A stretch of 64,000 nt of DNA from Atherinomorus stipes (Eukaryota; Chordata; Actinopteri; Atheriniformes; Atherinidae). The DNA lies in the NCBI GenBank assembly GCA_023101725.1, contig JALJCO010000054.1, positions 444,501 through 508,500 of the forward strand, written 5' to 3'. A program made the translations under genes and the position numbers. Shown here in pieces: positions 25,011-35,459 of this stretch; the stretch's first letter is position 1, and each line of letters opens with the position of its first letter. The notes beneath the pieces were generated by a model. The model was not told where the DNA came from and did no database searches. It was given only the letters and a program-made list of their open reading frames with translations.

Positions 25011-27305
25011 AAGCTTTCCTTCTTCTTTGTAGAATGATTTATCTGTGGATTATTATAAAACTGGCCAGCAGATCAGCAACAGCATTCTGCTGAGGCAGAG
25101 AGGGTTAAGGTTTAAAAAAGAGCTTAAATGAGATGTTGTTTGTAAAGGACAATTAACCTGTGCTACAGTGAGAAAGGGAGTTTGAATGAGTGCTACAGGA
25201 AAAGATAGTGTATGAGCTACTACCTTACGGTAGTGATTGCAGTGACCTGTTGATACAGGTAAGCAGCAAATATTAAGTTTTTTGTGCTCCAATGAATGTT
25301 GCAGGAACTAAATGGTGGTGGGAAATCTGTCTCAGCCGTGTGTTTTGGGGGTAAATAAAAGCAGATGCACCTGCAAACTCTCCGGCATGCAAACATGACC
25401 AAAGGGAATGGATGAGAGAGCAGGGCAGACTTAGCAAAGCAATGAAATTACAAACCTTGAAAGGAGATTACTGTTTATCAAGTAAAACAAATCTTCTTAG
25501 GCTTTATCACTGCTGCATCTTCTTATCATACCCTTTAGATTGATTTAAAATTTCACTTTTGTCGTGCGGTGACGCTTCATCCCTGGGAAAAGGTGTAAAG
25601 CTAAGTCAAGGTTGACAGTAATTATGCAATTCATACAGTATCTTCACTCAACAGCAGTGGTCAAAGCTCTCTTCAGAATCAATCTTTTTTTCTTTCTTTT
25701 TTTTTAAGCATCTTCAAATATTGATTTGCCATTAAAGGTAGAAAAATTAACAGGCATTCCTATCCAACTCAATATAAACTCTTATGGTTTTTGGAGCTTT
25801 CAGAAGGATTTCAAAATTATTTTCTTTATCGCACCTTCTCATTACAAACTTCCAAACTAGGCTCACTGATGAGCCAAGAAATTACTTTTGTGCTTAAACC
25901 AGCAGAGACAACAAAATATGTGAAAACATAACAGCAACTATATAAAGGGGATGGCTACAACTTTTTCACAAAAGCAATAAATAAAAAAAAAATCCACAGA
26001 ACATCTAGAAGGGTGCAGAATAAAAGTATTAATTTTAGCCCCCCATTTTTTTTTTAGCATGTAAATAATAGTTATATCATTTTGACAGGTCTAAAAAGTA
26101 AATACATCTGATTACCATGCCAAAGTTGGGATTCCTTGTTGTTAGCATTAGCTCCGGAGTTGCTAGCTTGATAGCTATTTAAAGAAATAGCATCTACCTT
26201 GCCTTACATTTCTCAAATTGAAGCAGACAAAAAAGAAGCAGGATGAGGGTGAAGATAGCAAAGGGACTCAAAAGCCCGCAGAGATTGGAAATTTCCTCCT
26301 AGTTAACTGGTTAACTGGTTTTGTAATGTTGTCAATGCTAATTTAGTGCGCCACACACTGGCGGGGAGGAATAAACTTGTAGCTATCACCTTTAAACTCC
26401 ATCCACTAATTGTGTTTTACAATCTAAATCTTGAGTGAAGAACATTTCCTTAAACCTGCTTTGAAAGCCATAAAAGACCCTGTTATAATCATGATGTACT
26501 TTGTCATCCCCCATGTTTTCAGAGGCTGAGTTTAGAGTATTTGACTGCAATTATCCAATCGTCAGCAATCAAGGTTCTGTAAATACCTCTATCTCTGAAC
26601 ATGGATAAATCATTGCCCATTTACAGCACATGATTCAAAGTCAGGATGTCACTAATGACAAAAATCCAAATATTCAAATGTAATCAATCTAAGCAATTTA
26701 CAGTAAATGTGAACATGTTATACTTTGGCTTATCTTACCATACTAAATGTTATCTAACACTCACAGAATGTTTTCCAGTGCAAAGCTAACAAAAGTCAAG
26801 TTAATAAAATGCAATTAGACTTAAATTTAAACAAAATATAGTGAGCAGAATGAGAGGATAATAATAAGGTGAGCCTCAGGTTAACTCTCCCTAACAGACT
26901 CCAAGACATTATGAAAAAACATGATAAGAAAGGTCAGCTACAATGCTGCTATCGGTCCAAGCCCTTCAGATCAGGTCATGGCAGGCACCACTTAACTTTC
27001 TTTACTTAGAAAATGAAAAAGCTCTTCTGACTGAGGTCACTGGTAGAGACAAAGCAGGTAGCATTGTACACATGGTTCCTTCTGAGGGTATTGAAAATAC
27101 ACTGGCTTCTGGTTCTGTAAAGTATTGTATGTCTCCACAAAATATACAGTAGCTTCAGTTTATCATGGGGTGGTATAAAATGTCAAGTTCAAGTAAAGAG
27201 AAGAGTCTATACAGGAATATAAATAGTATTTCCTTTTTCTGCTTTTGCACACAAAAAAGAGACCAACAGTTTGTTTCTTTACTGTGGAGATGCCACTGTT
27301 TCCTG
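25011..27305. other. Intronic stretch without recognised elements
   Basis: AT-rich, with small A/T runs (25690-25706, 25979-25991, 26047-26056). No inverted ends, coding exons or tandem arrays were seen. Confidence 0.55.
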
Positions 27306-27308
27306 TTA

Positions 27309-28682
27309 GGGCCTGATTTACAAAGAATCAAATTGCGAGGCTAATGTCTTTGCCTCGCAAAAAAATAGCGTGCGCTGTCATTTTAGCGTTTGCGGGTGAT
27401 CTACAAAGATTACACGCGCAATCTGTAACAGGCGCAAAAGCAGGATTTAAATGAGGATTTAGCGGCGCTCCCCTGCGCCACGGAAAGTTCAGAAGAGCAT
27501 GTGGTAAACGCAAAATGAAATTATCTGATAGAGAGATGTTAGTTTAGAGATATAATGAGGAAATAAAAAAAGAATATAAGATAAATATGAAGGTATGAAA
27601 AATAGACAAACGCCATTTAGAAAAAACGGGTTAACTGTTTGCACATAAATTAATTTTTTTGAATAGTTTAGAAATAAGCTAATGAGTAGGGTTTTAATGA
27701 TGTAAAATGGAGATAGGACGTTTGTCGAAGATGAAAGAGTTACTCTGTTTTTCCACAGTGATGTTTGTCTGTTTTTGAAATGAACTTTCATATAATAACT
27801 ATAAATAAAAACAATGAGAGGTTTCTGTGGGTGTAAGAAGAGGCCAGTTTAAGGACATGGATAAGGACACGCTGTTGAAGATGATCTGATATTCGCACAG
27901 ACTGCGCGCTCTTTGGCAATGCAGGCGCGGGACCTGTGTAATTGCCCCCACCCCATGCAAAACTCAGTAAAAAGTAGTATCAATAGTTTGTGCGTACTGG
28001 TTATTTTCACTGAGTTTTTGTGGGGTGGGGCCAACTTCACGCAGGATAGCAACCTCAGAACAGCAGCAGCAGTTGCTGGGGTGTGGGGGAGCAGGAGATG
28101 ATTTTAATTTAAAAATATGAAATTGGAAAAAAGTAAAAGAAAATAAAAAGACATAATTAATGTCAGCTTTACTCCATGATGCTGCAGCTGCAGATGTTCT
28201 GGTTCATGTCTAAAATTAACCCGTGTTTACAGTGATGTTGATTGTTATTTAATTAAATATTGAAAACTTGGTGTCGCCTGAACACATCATGAGAAATGAT
28301 TCTGACCCGATGTCTGCAGTCCTGTGTGCAGCATTCTTTCAGCCATTATAGTTATAAATGCCAGTTATACCTGCTTTTAGACGTGCTAAATTACACTCAT
28401 TTTTTTGCCCCGCTCCGTTGAACAGTTGATAGATCACATTGCGCGTGTTAAACTGAGGTTTTGCATAGTCTCCTCCCAATATTTTGCGCCTTCTGGCAGA
28501 AACGCCCAGTTTGCATATTCATCTGCAGCAGATGCGCAAAATGGACAGCGGCGCTATTTTGCCCCTTAACAGGCACAAACCTCCTTTTGCCCTGCTTTGT
28601 AAATCAGCTCTGGCGGATTATTGCGTGCGTAATGAAGATAGCGCCTGTTTTAACAAGCGCAAACCTTTCGTAAATCGGGCCC
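27309..28682. mobile_element. 1.37-kb non-autonomous PIF/Harbinger-type element
   Basis: The terminal inverted repeats are GGGCCTGATTTACAAAG at the left and, as reverse complement, GGGCCCGATTTACGAAAGG at the right. Both ends are bounded by TTA (27306-27308 and 28683-28685), the TWA duplication typical of PIF/Harbinger. The subterminal zones are rich in GCGC/GCGT motifs. The interior is AT-rich and has no transposase reading frame. A second, internal inverted repeat of about 42 bp (27931-27972 with 28004-28046) sits near the middle. The element cannot move on its own. Confidence 0.85.
27931..28046. repeat. Internal imperfect inverted repeat of the Harbinger-type element
   Basis: The left arm contains TTGCCCCCACCCCATGCAA and CTCAGTAAAA. 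The right arm is its complement with several mismatches (TTTTCACTGAG, TTGTGGGGTGGGGCC). The loop is about 31 nt. Confidence 0.8.
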
Positions 28683-29708
28683 TTAGTGTTTATACTGCGG
28701 TGGGTAGCCAGATGTAGCTGGAGACCCGTTCACTTGACATTAGTGATAAAACATAAAAAAGAAAGTTGAATCTGAAATTTCTGTCAGTCTCGTGATAAGC
28801 ATTAGACATTTTCAATCGATCCATCAATAAAGCAAACACCCTTTTCCTTTGCACAAAGGAATGCAACAATAGTCAGTCTGTCTGCCCATCAAAATACATG
28901 TCCGTGTACAACTGCAAAACCTAGTCTGAGTTAGCAACAAGGAAGAGAACTGAATGCATGCAGCAGAGAAACAAGTGGACCCAATGGGGGATCTTTTTTT
29001 AAACAATCTTTTTTAAGGAAGATCCATAGGGGAAGGGAGGGTGTTGTCCGGGAGGGTGAGAAGGATGAGCTTGCAACACTGTGCATGCTTCAGGTACACC
29101 TGGATTTAAGTAAGCAAATAGGTACTAGCCTCCTTTTGAATAATTACTGCATGGATGATTAACTTTCAGCTGCAAGAAGTTATTTAACCCTAACTGATGC
29201 AATGAGCTAAACAGCCATGTTGAAAGACACATCTTGTGGTCATATAGGGCTGGGCGATAATTTGATAATGATATACATGTATATCTATCGAAAAGGCATG
29301 CCTGCGACAGATAAAAAAGAGCCTTGATAGGAGGTTCGATAGAAAATAAAGTCTCCCTTTGTTTTTCATTCCAGCCTATCATGTAGCTTAATGCTACAGT
29401 CATTACTCCCTCCAAACCAATCACAAACGTAGACCCAGGCACACGCTGTCTCCAAGTCCCGCTCCCTCTCAAACCACAACACAAGCACGTAAAGAAGCGC
29501 GCACCACTGCATTGACAGAGGCAATCACCCCAGGGAAAGTCGCGTTTCTCCTTCACTGACTGGCGGCCGCCAAAGCTGTTTTATCATCACCACCTTCAGG
29601 ATGCTGAGGATTAAATGATTTAACACAAAAACGTCAACATTTCTGAACTGACGCTGCAGCAGCAGGTGATGATGTCATCTGCTGTGCAGGTGGACAGCAC
29701 ACAGAGCG

Positions 29709-29738
29709 ACGGGACGGGACGGGACGGGGGCGGGGGCG
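29709..29738. repeat. GGGAC/GGGGGC short tandem in hAT element
   Basis: Three GGGAC units followed by two GGGGGC-type units; a strongly G-rich plus strand inside the hAT element. Confidence 0.8.
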
Positions 29739-30519
29739 GCAGTGCAGCATCGGTGTGCAGTCTGAGGGAGGAAAGGTAACGGCTGATAAATTAGCTTTGA
29801 TTTTACAAGTTGAAGACATTCCATTAAATATATTGATCAAGGTTCTGATCACAATGGGACTTTCAGGGGAAGATTTCTTTGAGGTCTGTAGCAACTTCAC
29901 GAGTCACGTGCATGCGCCTAGTGCACGATACAATCAGAAAGATAACACATGAACTACTCATGCCATTAAATAAAAAATCTGAATTCTGCATTATCTCACA
30001 GAGGGAAGCATGTAGATGCTACAGTGATTAGTTAGAGCCACCAAAACCCACTTTATCCTTGTTTATAAAGTTTCTGATTATTTTACCTTAAATTTAAGCT
30101 TCCATCATCCATTGTCCAGATATTATTGGTGCTACTTAAAATATCAAATATATCATTTTATTTATTGTTATGACATTGAAAGAAAGTCCATTTTGCGTCT
30201 GTTCTCCTGTTAAACTTGAAAGCTTAAAGATTGTAGTTTCAGAAGGGGATTAAGATTTTTATAATTCATTTAGAGTTGTTTGTGTAGCTATTTTATCTGA
30301 CACTGCTGTGCAATGTTACATTTCACGTTCAACTTTGACAGAAAATAAATATTTGAATAAAATGACTCCTCTGATATCTTTTTTCCTTTCCCCCCCCTTT
30401 TTTTTTCTTCTTTTTTATCCCCTCCCCCCCTTTTTTTTTTCCCTCTGACATCTTTAGATCTCATTTAAGAGTAACAGGGAACATTTAAGATTGTCAAAAT
30501 AAAGATTTATTTTATAATT

Positions 30520-30521
<2 letters not shown>

Positions 30522-30566
<45 letters not shown>

Positions 30567-30567
30567 T
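30522..30567. repeat. (AT)n microsatellite inside hAT element
   Basis: About 20 AT units with one C interruption, close to the element's right terminus. Confidence 0.95.
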
Positions 30568-30706
30568 CGAACAATATGGAAAAAAATATTGATAGAATTT
30601 TTTCCCATATTGCCCAGCTCTAATGGTCATAGAAACATTACTCTGTTTAAGGGTCAAATCATCAGCATGCATCAAACAGAATTATCTGTGGTAAGGTACG
30701 CAACAA

Positions 30707-30795
30707 GGGCCCTGGTGGGAGTAGACTCCCCAGACGTCTGGGTAAGAGTCATGAGTGCTAACCAGTCAGCTAAAGTAATGTCTCTGTGGCCAAGT
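30707..30795 (-). mobile_element. tRNA-derived SINE head or tRNA pseudogene
   Basis: The minus strand reads TAGCTGACTGGTTAGCACTC (A-box like), then GACTCTTACCCAGACGTCTGG (anticodon-arm like), then GGAGTCTACTCCCACC (a degraded B box). The order and spacing match a tRNA-derived SINE 5' region. The B box departs from GGTTCGAATCC, so transcription is unlikely. No acceptor-stem pairing was established. Confidence 0.45.
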
Positions 30796-31015
30796 AGCCA
30801 GGGCGCATGATCAATTGGAGGCATAGAGACAGGACCCCACACTGTCACATATACTGTATGATGCATTATCATAAACTGAAAGGATCGTGGGGTAACCCAT
30901 AATTTTCCACAAAGCAATGAGGTTGGAAAAATCCTGAATCATCATGACCATTTATACAATTGGTGTACTTAACTTGAAGAAAAACAATAATAGAACTCAG
31001 GGCTATGTTTAGTTA

Positions 31016-31388
31016 AAGACGCACTGTGCAACTTTAGCAATTTCTACGGGATGCTCCCCCCATCTTATTTAGTATCCATCGTGCATTCTACTTGTACTGT
31101 GAGCTCTCCAATCGTAATAGACTTTTCTTGACTCTTGTCTTATCTCTTGCTCTGTATCTTTCTCACTGTCTTTTCCTTTCTTTCTCTGATAATGTCTTCT
31201 TGTGTTTCTTTGCTGAATCAGCCATGGCGCACATTCAAAAAGGCCTTTTATTTAAATGCGTTTGCTAGCTTGTGATGTGGCATGTAAAGCAAAACTCGGC
31301 TGCAACGTCATGCAGCGTGGATAAAAAAGTTATATAGTGCAGTTTCTCAGCCTTGGGATGCTGTTGAGCTATGATGTCTCCAGAAATC
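31016..31388. mobile_element. Truncated second copy of the TTA-flanked MITE at 23836-24311
   Basis: It begins TTA-AAGACGCACTGTGCAACTTTAG and then follows the first copy in order: TTGACTCTTG(T), a CTTTCTTTTCCT-type pyrimidine run, TGTTTCTTTGCTGAATC, GTTTGCTAG, GGCTGCAACGTCA and ATAGTGCAGTTTCT. The match fades near 31388 and the right terminal repeat is missing. Confidence 0.75.
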
Positions 31389-32329
31389 AGTGGCGGTTCG
31401 ACATTGAATTACTCCTGGGCAAGATACCCTAGGGGGCTCCCTGGGTATATGTTGTGATGTGGCTGAGAGTTGAGAGCTTGCTGGCTGTTGGTGTGCTGCA
31501 GCAGGGGGACCTGGAAAAAGCAGGATACCGGTCTTGAGGACCGGGATTGGTGATCACTGCCCTAGAGAATAGCAGGAGCTACGAGTTAGCACTACTGTTA
31601 GCACTGGCTTACAATGACCAAGGTTTAGTGGAACCAGAAGGCACGCTCGTTCTCATGTGCTTCTGTCAGTGAGCTTCTATGGTCTACATCTGATAAAACA
31701 CGGTGCTCTCGCAGAGAGGAGGCGGAGTGATACGGAGATACATGGAGACACTCGCCCATACACTCAGCAGTAACCTGCGGTCTCCAGGACTGCAGGCAGG
31801 TGCCTCTCATTACACTCATGTTTGAGTAAAAAAAAGAGTTGCTGTGTTCTGTTGAACACAGCTGCATGTCAGGCTTGACGAAGTTCGTATTGAGCCTCTG
31901 CAGATCTATACAGGACATTCGGCGATGACGGTGTCACCAACCTGACACAGACGCAGATGCAGAGTGAGTAAACAAGAATGCGGTTTAAGAAGAAAACAGC
32001 ATCATATTCCGAGCAACAAGTTTCCCTGAATTTTTTCTTTCACCCATGAACTCATTCAATTCAGTTAATAGTTAATACTAAAAATACAGTATATTACCCT
32101 AATTCTGCACATTAGATCTGTCTTTGTCTGAGCGGAGCGGTACAGAAACAGTAGATGATGATGATGATAATGATGATGATGAAGGACTGATTGCAAACCC
32201 GAGTCAATGCACGCAGCTGAATACACGCAGGCACAAAGGGAAGAATTATAAACTGGAATCATCACAAACATCAGTTTCCCTCAGAGATAAAAGACACAAA
32301 CATGATGAGAAACGTTTATACGTTCTACG
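31389..32329. other. Between-element stretch with repeat fragments
   Basis: It contains CCGGTCTTGAGGACCGGGATTGG at about 31529-31552, a 9-bp near-palindrome typical of hAT-MITE ends, and an unclassified remainder. A TGA trinucleotide run lies at 32154-32182. No exon was recognised. Confidence 0.4.
32154..32182. repeat. (GAT)n trinucleotide microsatellite
   Basis: About nine GAT/GATAAT units. Confidence 0.9.
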
Positions 32330-33382
32330 CACAGGCGTAAGGATCGACAGTGCAGCTGCACCAGGGCCCAGACACAATCAGGGGCCCATGGAGGAAGGGG
32401 AAAAATAAGCAGCTGTCCATCAGATTTAGGTGGAGGGTAAATTTAAAAAAATGCCTCTGTCCATGTAGCATTTCCTAATGCACAATGCTTTACCTTTTCT
32501 TTGTCTTAAAAACACACATAAAACCCGAATGCCCACGTGTATGGAAACAGCTATACGCACTCTGATTGGCTGAGTCCCATCCTCATAAGTAATGAGCCAA
32601 AGGTCCAATGACACATGCTGCTGTTTTTGTGAATGGAATACCTCAGGTGGGTAAAATAAGAGTAAGCCATGGGCCCATTTTCTAATGAGCTGGTTCTGGT
32701 TCAGAGCCAGAGGCACGGCTTCTTTGGCTTTCCACCACCAAAGCACGCACTCCTTGCTCTCCAAACTGGTTTTAAACAAGCACCAGTTCCTTACTGGGCC
32801 AGAGTAAAGAACCGTTTTACATGCGTCAGCAGGTGGGGACGGAGCACTTGCCGACATGAGGAGGAGTAAATATGGATGTAGAATAATCTTCAAGCCAGCG
32901 GCGCAACGGATAATAAAACTGGTCAGAGGAGGAAACCTGGTGGTTAGGATTGGGAGATTGCTGCATAAAGAAGGTCCGATGTTCTCCACCATGCTGGTTT
33001 CAACTGTTCTGCTCCTGCATCACAAACGTCTCCCTCACTGCTGGTGATGCACAACACAAAAAGTCACACCCAAACCCAGTAAAACACTAAAGTCCACAAA
33101 GAATTAAATAAAATTTCTGTTACCTGCAACCCGCACGCACCCATGAAGTTTAATTAAGTTTCTATTCTAAATGTGGGAACCCGACCTGCAGCACTGCGCA
33201 GCATCTTTAGGGACTCCATCACTGTGACAACAGCAGTTCTCTCAAGTAGCTGTGCGTGTGCGAGTCCAAAAATGTGCGTCCATGAGTGCGCATGTTTGCA
33301 TGAACATGTTTATGTTTACAGCGGAGGTGGGGCACAAAAAAGTATTTGCACCGGGGCTCGTCACCTTGATGTTACGCTACTG
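32330..33382. mobile_element. 1.05-kb hAT-type element, 8-bp target duplication with one mismatch
   Basis: It starts CACAGGCGTAAGG and ends, as reverse complement, CAGTAGCGTAACATC, close to the CAGGGGCGTAAC-type ends of fish hAT elements. Flanking octamers are GTTCTACG (32322-32329) and GTTCTACA (33383-33390). Near the left end CACCAGGGCCCAGACACAATC is typical of this repeat class. A 188-codon minus-strand open frame (32426-32992) is the longest in the window, but it lacks the hAT catalytic and dimerisation motifs I would look for, so I treat it as non-coding. Confidence 0.75.
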
Positions 33383-33615
33383 GTTCTACATGTTTCTTCA
33401 TGGTGGCTGGAAGCAGTTATAACCACGCAGACCTGAAGCTCCTCTTTAGGAGGAGACGAAGCTGCAGGGAGATTTTCTGTTATTTATATCGGTCGGCACA
33501 TTCCTGCAGAAATGAAATCCATCCAAGCTTTTCAGTGGGGAGGACAAAAAGACTGGTGTGGTCCTTTCTACACCCAGGTACAGAGCAGTTCCGATGCAAA
33601 CTGGGTGCCATGCTG

Positions 33616-33895
33616 TCGGTTTGTTGTCATAGGTCTCGGAGGGAGGGACTTGGAGAGTATAGTTCGGGGGAGGGGGTAATTGGCTGGAAGTCAGTGCTGC
33701 ACTAGGAGTAAATATGCCGAACTGCCAATCAGCCCATTTGTGAATGCTAGTAATGCTATGTAGGTGGACACACCCAGGGCAAAAGGAAACGCTAATCTGT
33801 AATTTAACCCCTTAGGGGACATAGGCAGGCTGGGGAAACTAAAATGTATGATCAAAAACCTCAAAAAACACAAATTTCATGCCAGGGCCACTTTA
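33616..33895. repeat. Probable dispersed fish repeat, unclassified
   Basis: It ends with AAATTTCATGCCAGGGCCACTTTAAA, a recognisable 3' signature of an abundant fish repeat. It contains a purine-rich start (GGTCTCGGAGGGAGGGAC). No termini could be set. Confidence 0.35.
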
Positions 33896-33946
33896 AAGGC
33901 TGGTTTTTCTGTGGGATATCATTATCCTTTCAGTGTCACTGTGTTA

Positions 33947-33980
33947 TTTTTTTTTGGGGGGGGGGGGGGGGGGGGGGGGG
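33947..33980. repeat. T9-G25 homopolymer junction
   Basis: Nine T followed by twenty-five G (33956-33980). A run this long is quadruplex-prone and a frequent site of assembly length error. Confidence 0.95.
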
Positions 33981-35067
33981 TTGCGGGGCATATAATATGA
34001 TGTTTACAGAAGGAGAAGTGATGCTGATTCTAATTTATCATTTGTTAGTCACTGTAACCTCTGACAGGGAAGACCCACTTGCATAAATGTATGCCCATAT
34101 GTTAAAACAGAATATTTAGAGTGTGTGTTTGAATGAAGCATGTAAATTTATGATGTGATTTAAACATAAATGCTATTTTTTTCAACCAGAGAACATTGAA
34201 TGTGAAGTTCACTTTACGACATGATGGAATTTGGGCAGTTGAGTGGGAGCGGGATGGGAGGTCATCATTTGTTAGTTAAAACCCAGCCTATGATTCACTA
34301 AAATTAATACAGAACTTAATGTTTCAGGAAATTTAATAAGCTATTCAGTTTATTTATACAAAAAAAAGGAGTAGATCCTCCACCCAGTCACTGCAAATCA
34401 TAGATGCTTCCTTTGTGATTTCTAAAATTAAATGCATCCACTTGGTCCAAGTTTAGGCTGTCTGAGTAGAGATGCATTAGTCTCTGTTATCTAGTCAATC
34501 AAATGGATTTATCATTTTTCTCTGTCCTCCAACAGATTTGACCAGCTTGACTAAGGCAAAAGTAACCGGGTAACCAGTGTACACAGTAGCACAATGTGAT
34601 GCATCTTCACGCTCTAAATACAGAAGCAGGACTCCTAGAAACTCCAGAGAAGAAGATGAAAGGGAGCCAGTGGAAGTTAACTGTTTACCTCCACAGTTCT
34701 GGGAAGGTCTCAGAGTTGTTGGGAAGGCATTTTTGTCTGTCAGGAAACAGTGCCTCAGTGCAGAATTTCCTTCCTCTGATCTACTCACTGTTGTCATGCA
34801 ATTTAAAATGTTCCCTGCCAACACAATCGTCTGAAAGTAACATTACGAAGACAAAAGTACAACTAAATACAATTCTAGCCTGCCTTCATAGGCTTCACAT
34901 GAGCTAGAATTTCAATTAATTTCTGGTTTGCAGCTTATTAAACAATGTAGACATTCTGTCTCACAAACAAATAAAACTTTGTTTGTGAGACTAAAGTGAG
35001 GGAATTTTGTTTTGCTGATCATTACTAATCTTTGATCACACCATCTGATGCTGTATCATTGGAGGCC
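33981..35067. other. Intronic stretch without recognised elements
   Basis: AT-rich. Overlapping open frames on both strands near 34495-34834 are the longest here, but show no motif or splice support. Confidence 0.5.
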
Positions 35068-35289
35068 TTAGGCCTGGGATATACTTGCTGTGGACGCAAA
35101 CGTTCACGCAAGCGGTCTGCATCGTCTGTGAATATACTTGCTGCAGCACTTCGCGGCCGAAACGCTCAATACCCGAGGCCACCGCTAGGAGGAGTACACA
35201 GCACTTCATGAGAATGTAAAAAGGTCAGTCTGCCGGTCAGATTGTTTTTCCGGGGCATACGTGAACGACCCAGGTGTATGTGGAAAATA

Positions 35290-35358
35290 GACAATGTTAT
35301 TGCTCTCGAAGAAGAAACGATCATTTTACTTTTGCTACTGCGAAAGAAAAAGAGGTCG
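35290..35358 (+). pseudogene. Harbinger transposase N-terminal fragment
   Basis: The plus strand reads DNVIALEEETIILLLLLRKK and then basic residues (KRS). An acidic stretch, a leucine run and then a basic run are what the extreme N-terminus of many fish Harbinger transposases looks like. Only about 23 codons survive; the frame then runs into the antisense of the neighbouring fragment and stops. The DDE core is absent. Confidence 0.45.
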
Positions 35359-35360
35359 CT

Positions 35361-35459
35361 GTGCAACGGGGAGGAAATATCATATAAGTGTCTGTAGTTT
35401 CGGACCAGGTCCGAGAGACGCTCTTCAAAACTACTCGCCGACGCCATTGTGTTCGCCAT
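35361..35459 (-). pseudogene. MADF/Myb-like DNA-binding gene N-terminal fragment of Harbinger
   Basis: The minus strand starts MANTMASASSFEERLSDL and continues VRNYRHLYDISSPLH, the first helix pattern of a MADF domain (FEERLIELVRxYxxLYD) as used by the accessory protein of Harbinger transposons. It breaks off within the domain at the junction with the transposase fragment. It is not functional. Confidence 0.65.

Larger units (their letters stand above)
29245..30623. mobile_element. 1.38-kb hAT-type element with exact 8-bp target duplication
   Basis: The identical octamer TGGTCATA lies at 29237-29244 and 30624-30631. The ends are TAGGGCTGGGCGATA and, as reverse complement, TTAGAGCTGGGCAATATGG. 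The 8-bp duplication and the GGGCTGGGC ends fit a widespread fish hAT family. No transposase frame is present. The interior has a GGGAC/GGGCGG tandem at 29709-29738, a long pyrimidine tract at 30378-30445 and an (AT)n microsatellite at 30522-30567. Confidence 0.9.

Noticed and set aside
32426..32992. 188-codon minus-strand ORF as a protein-coding gene
   Set aside because: It lies wholly inside an hAT-type element, has no recognised domain, and has no splice or promoter support.
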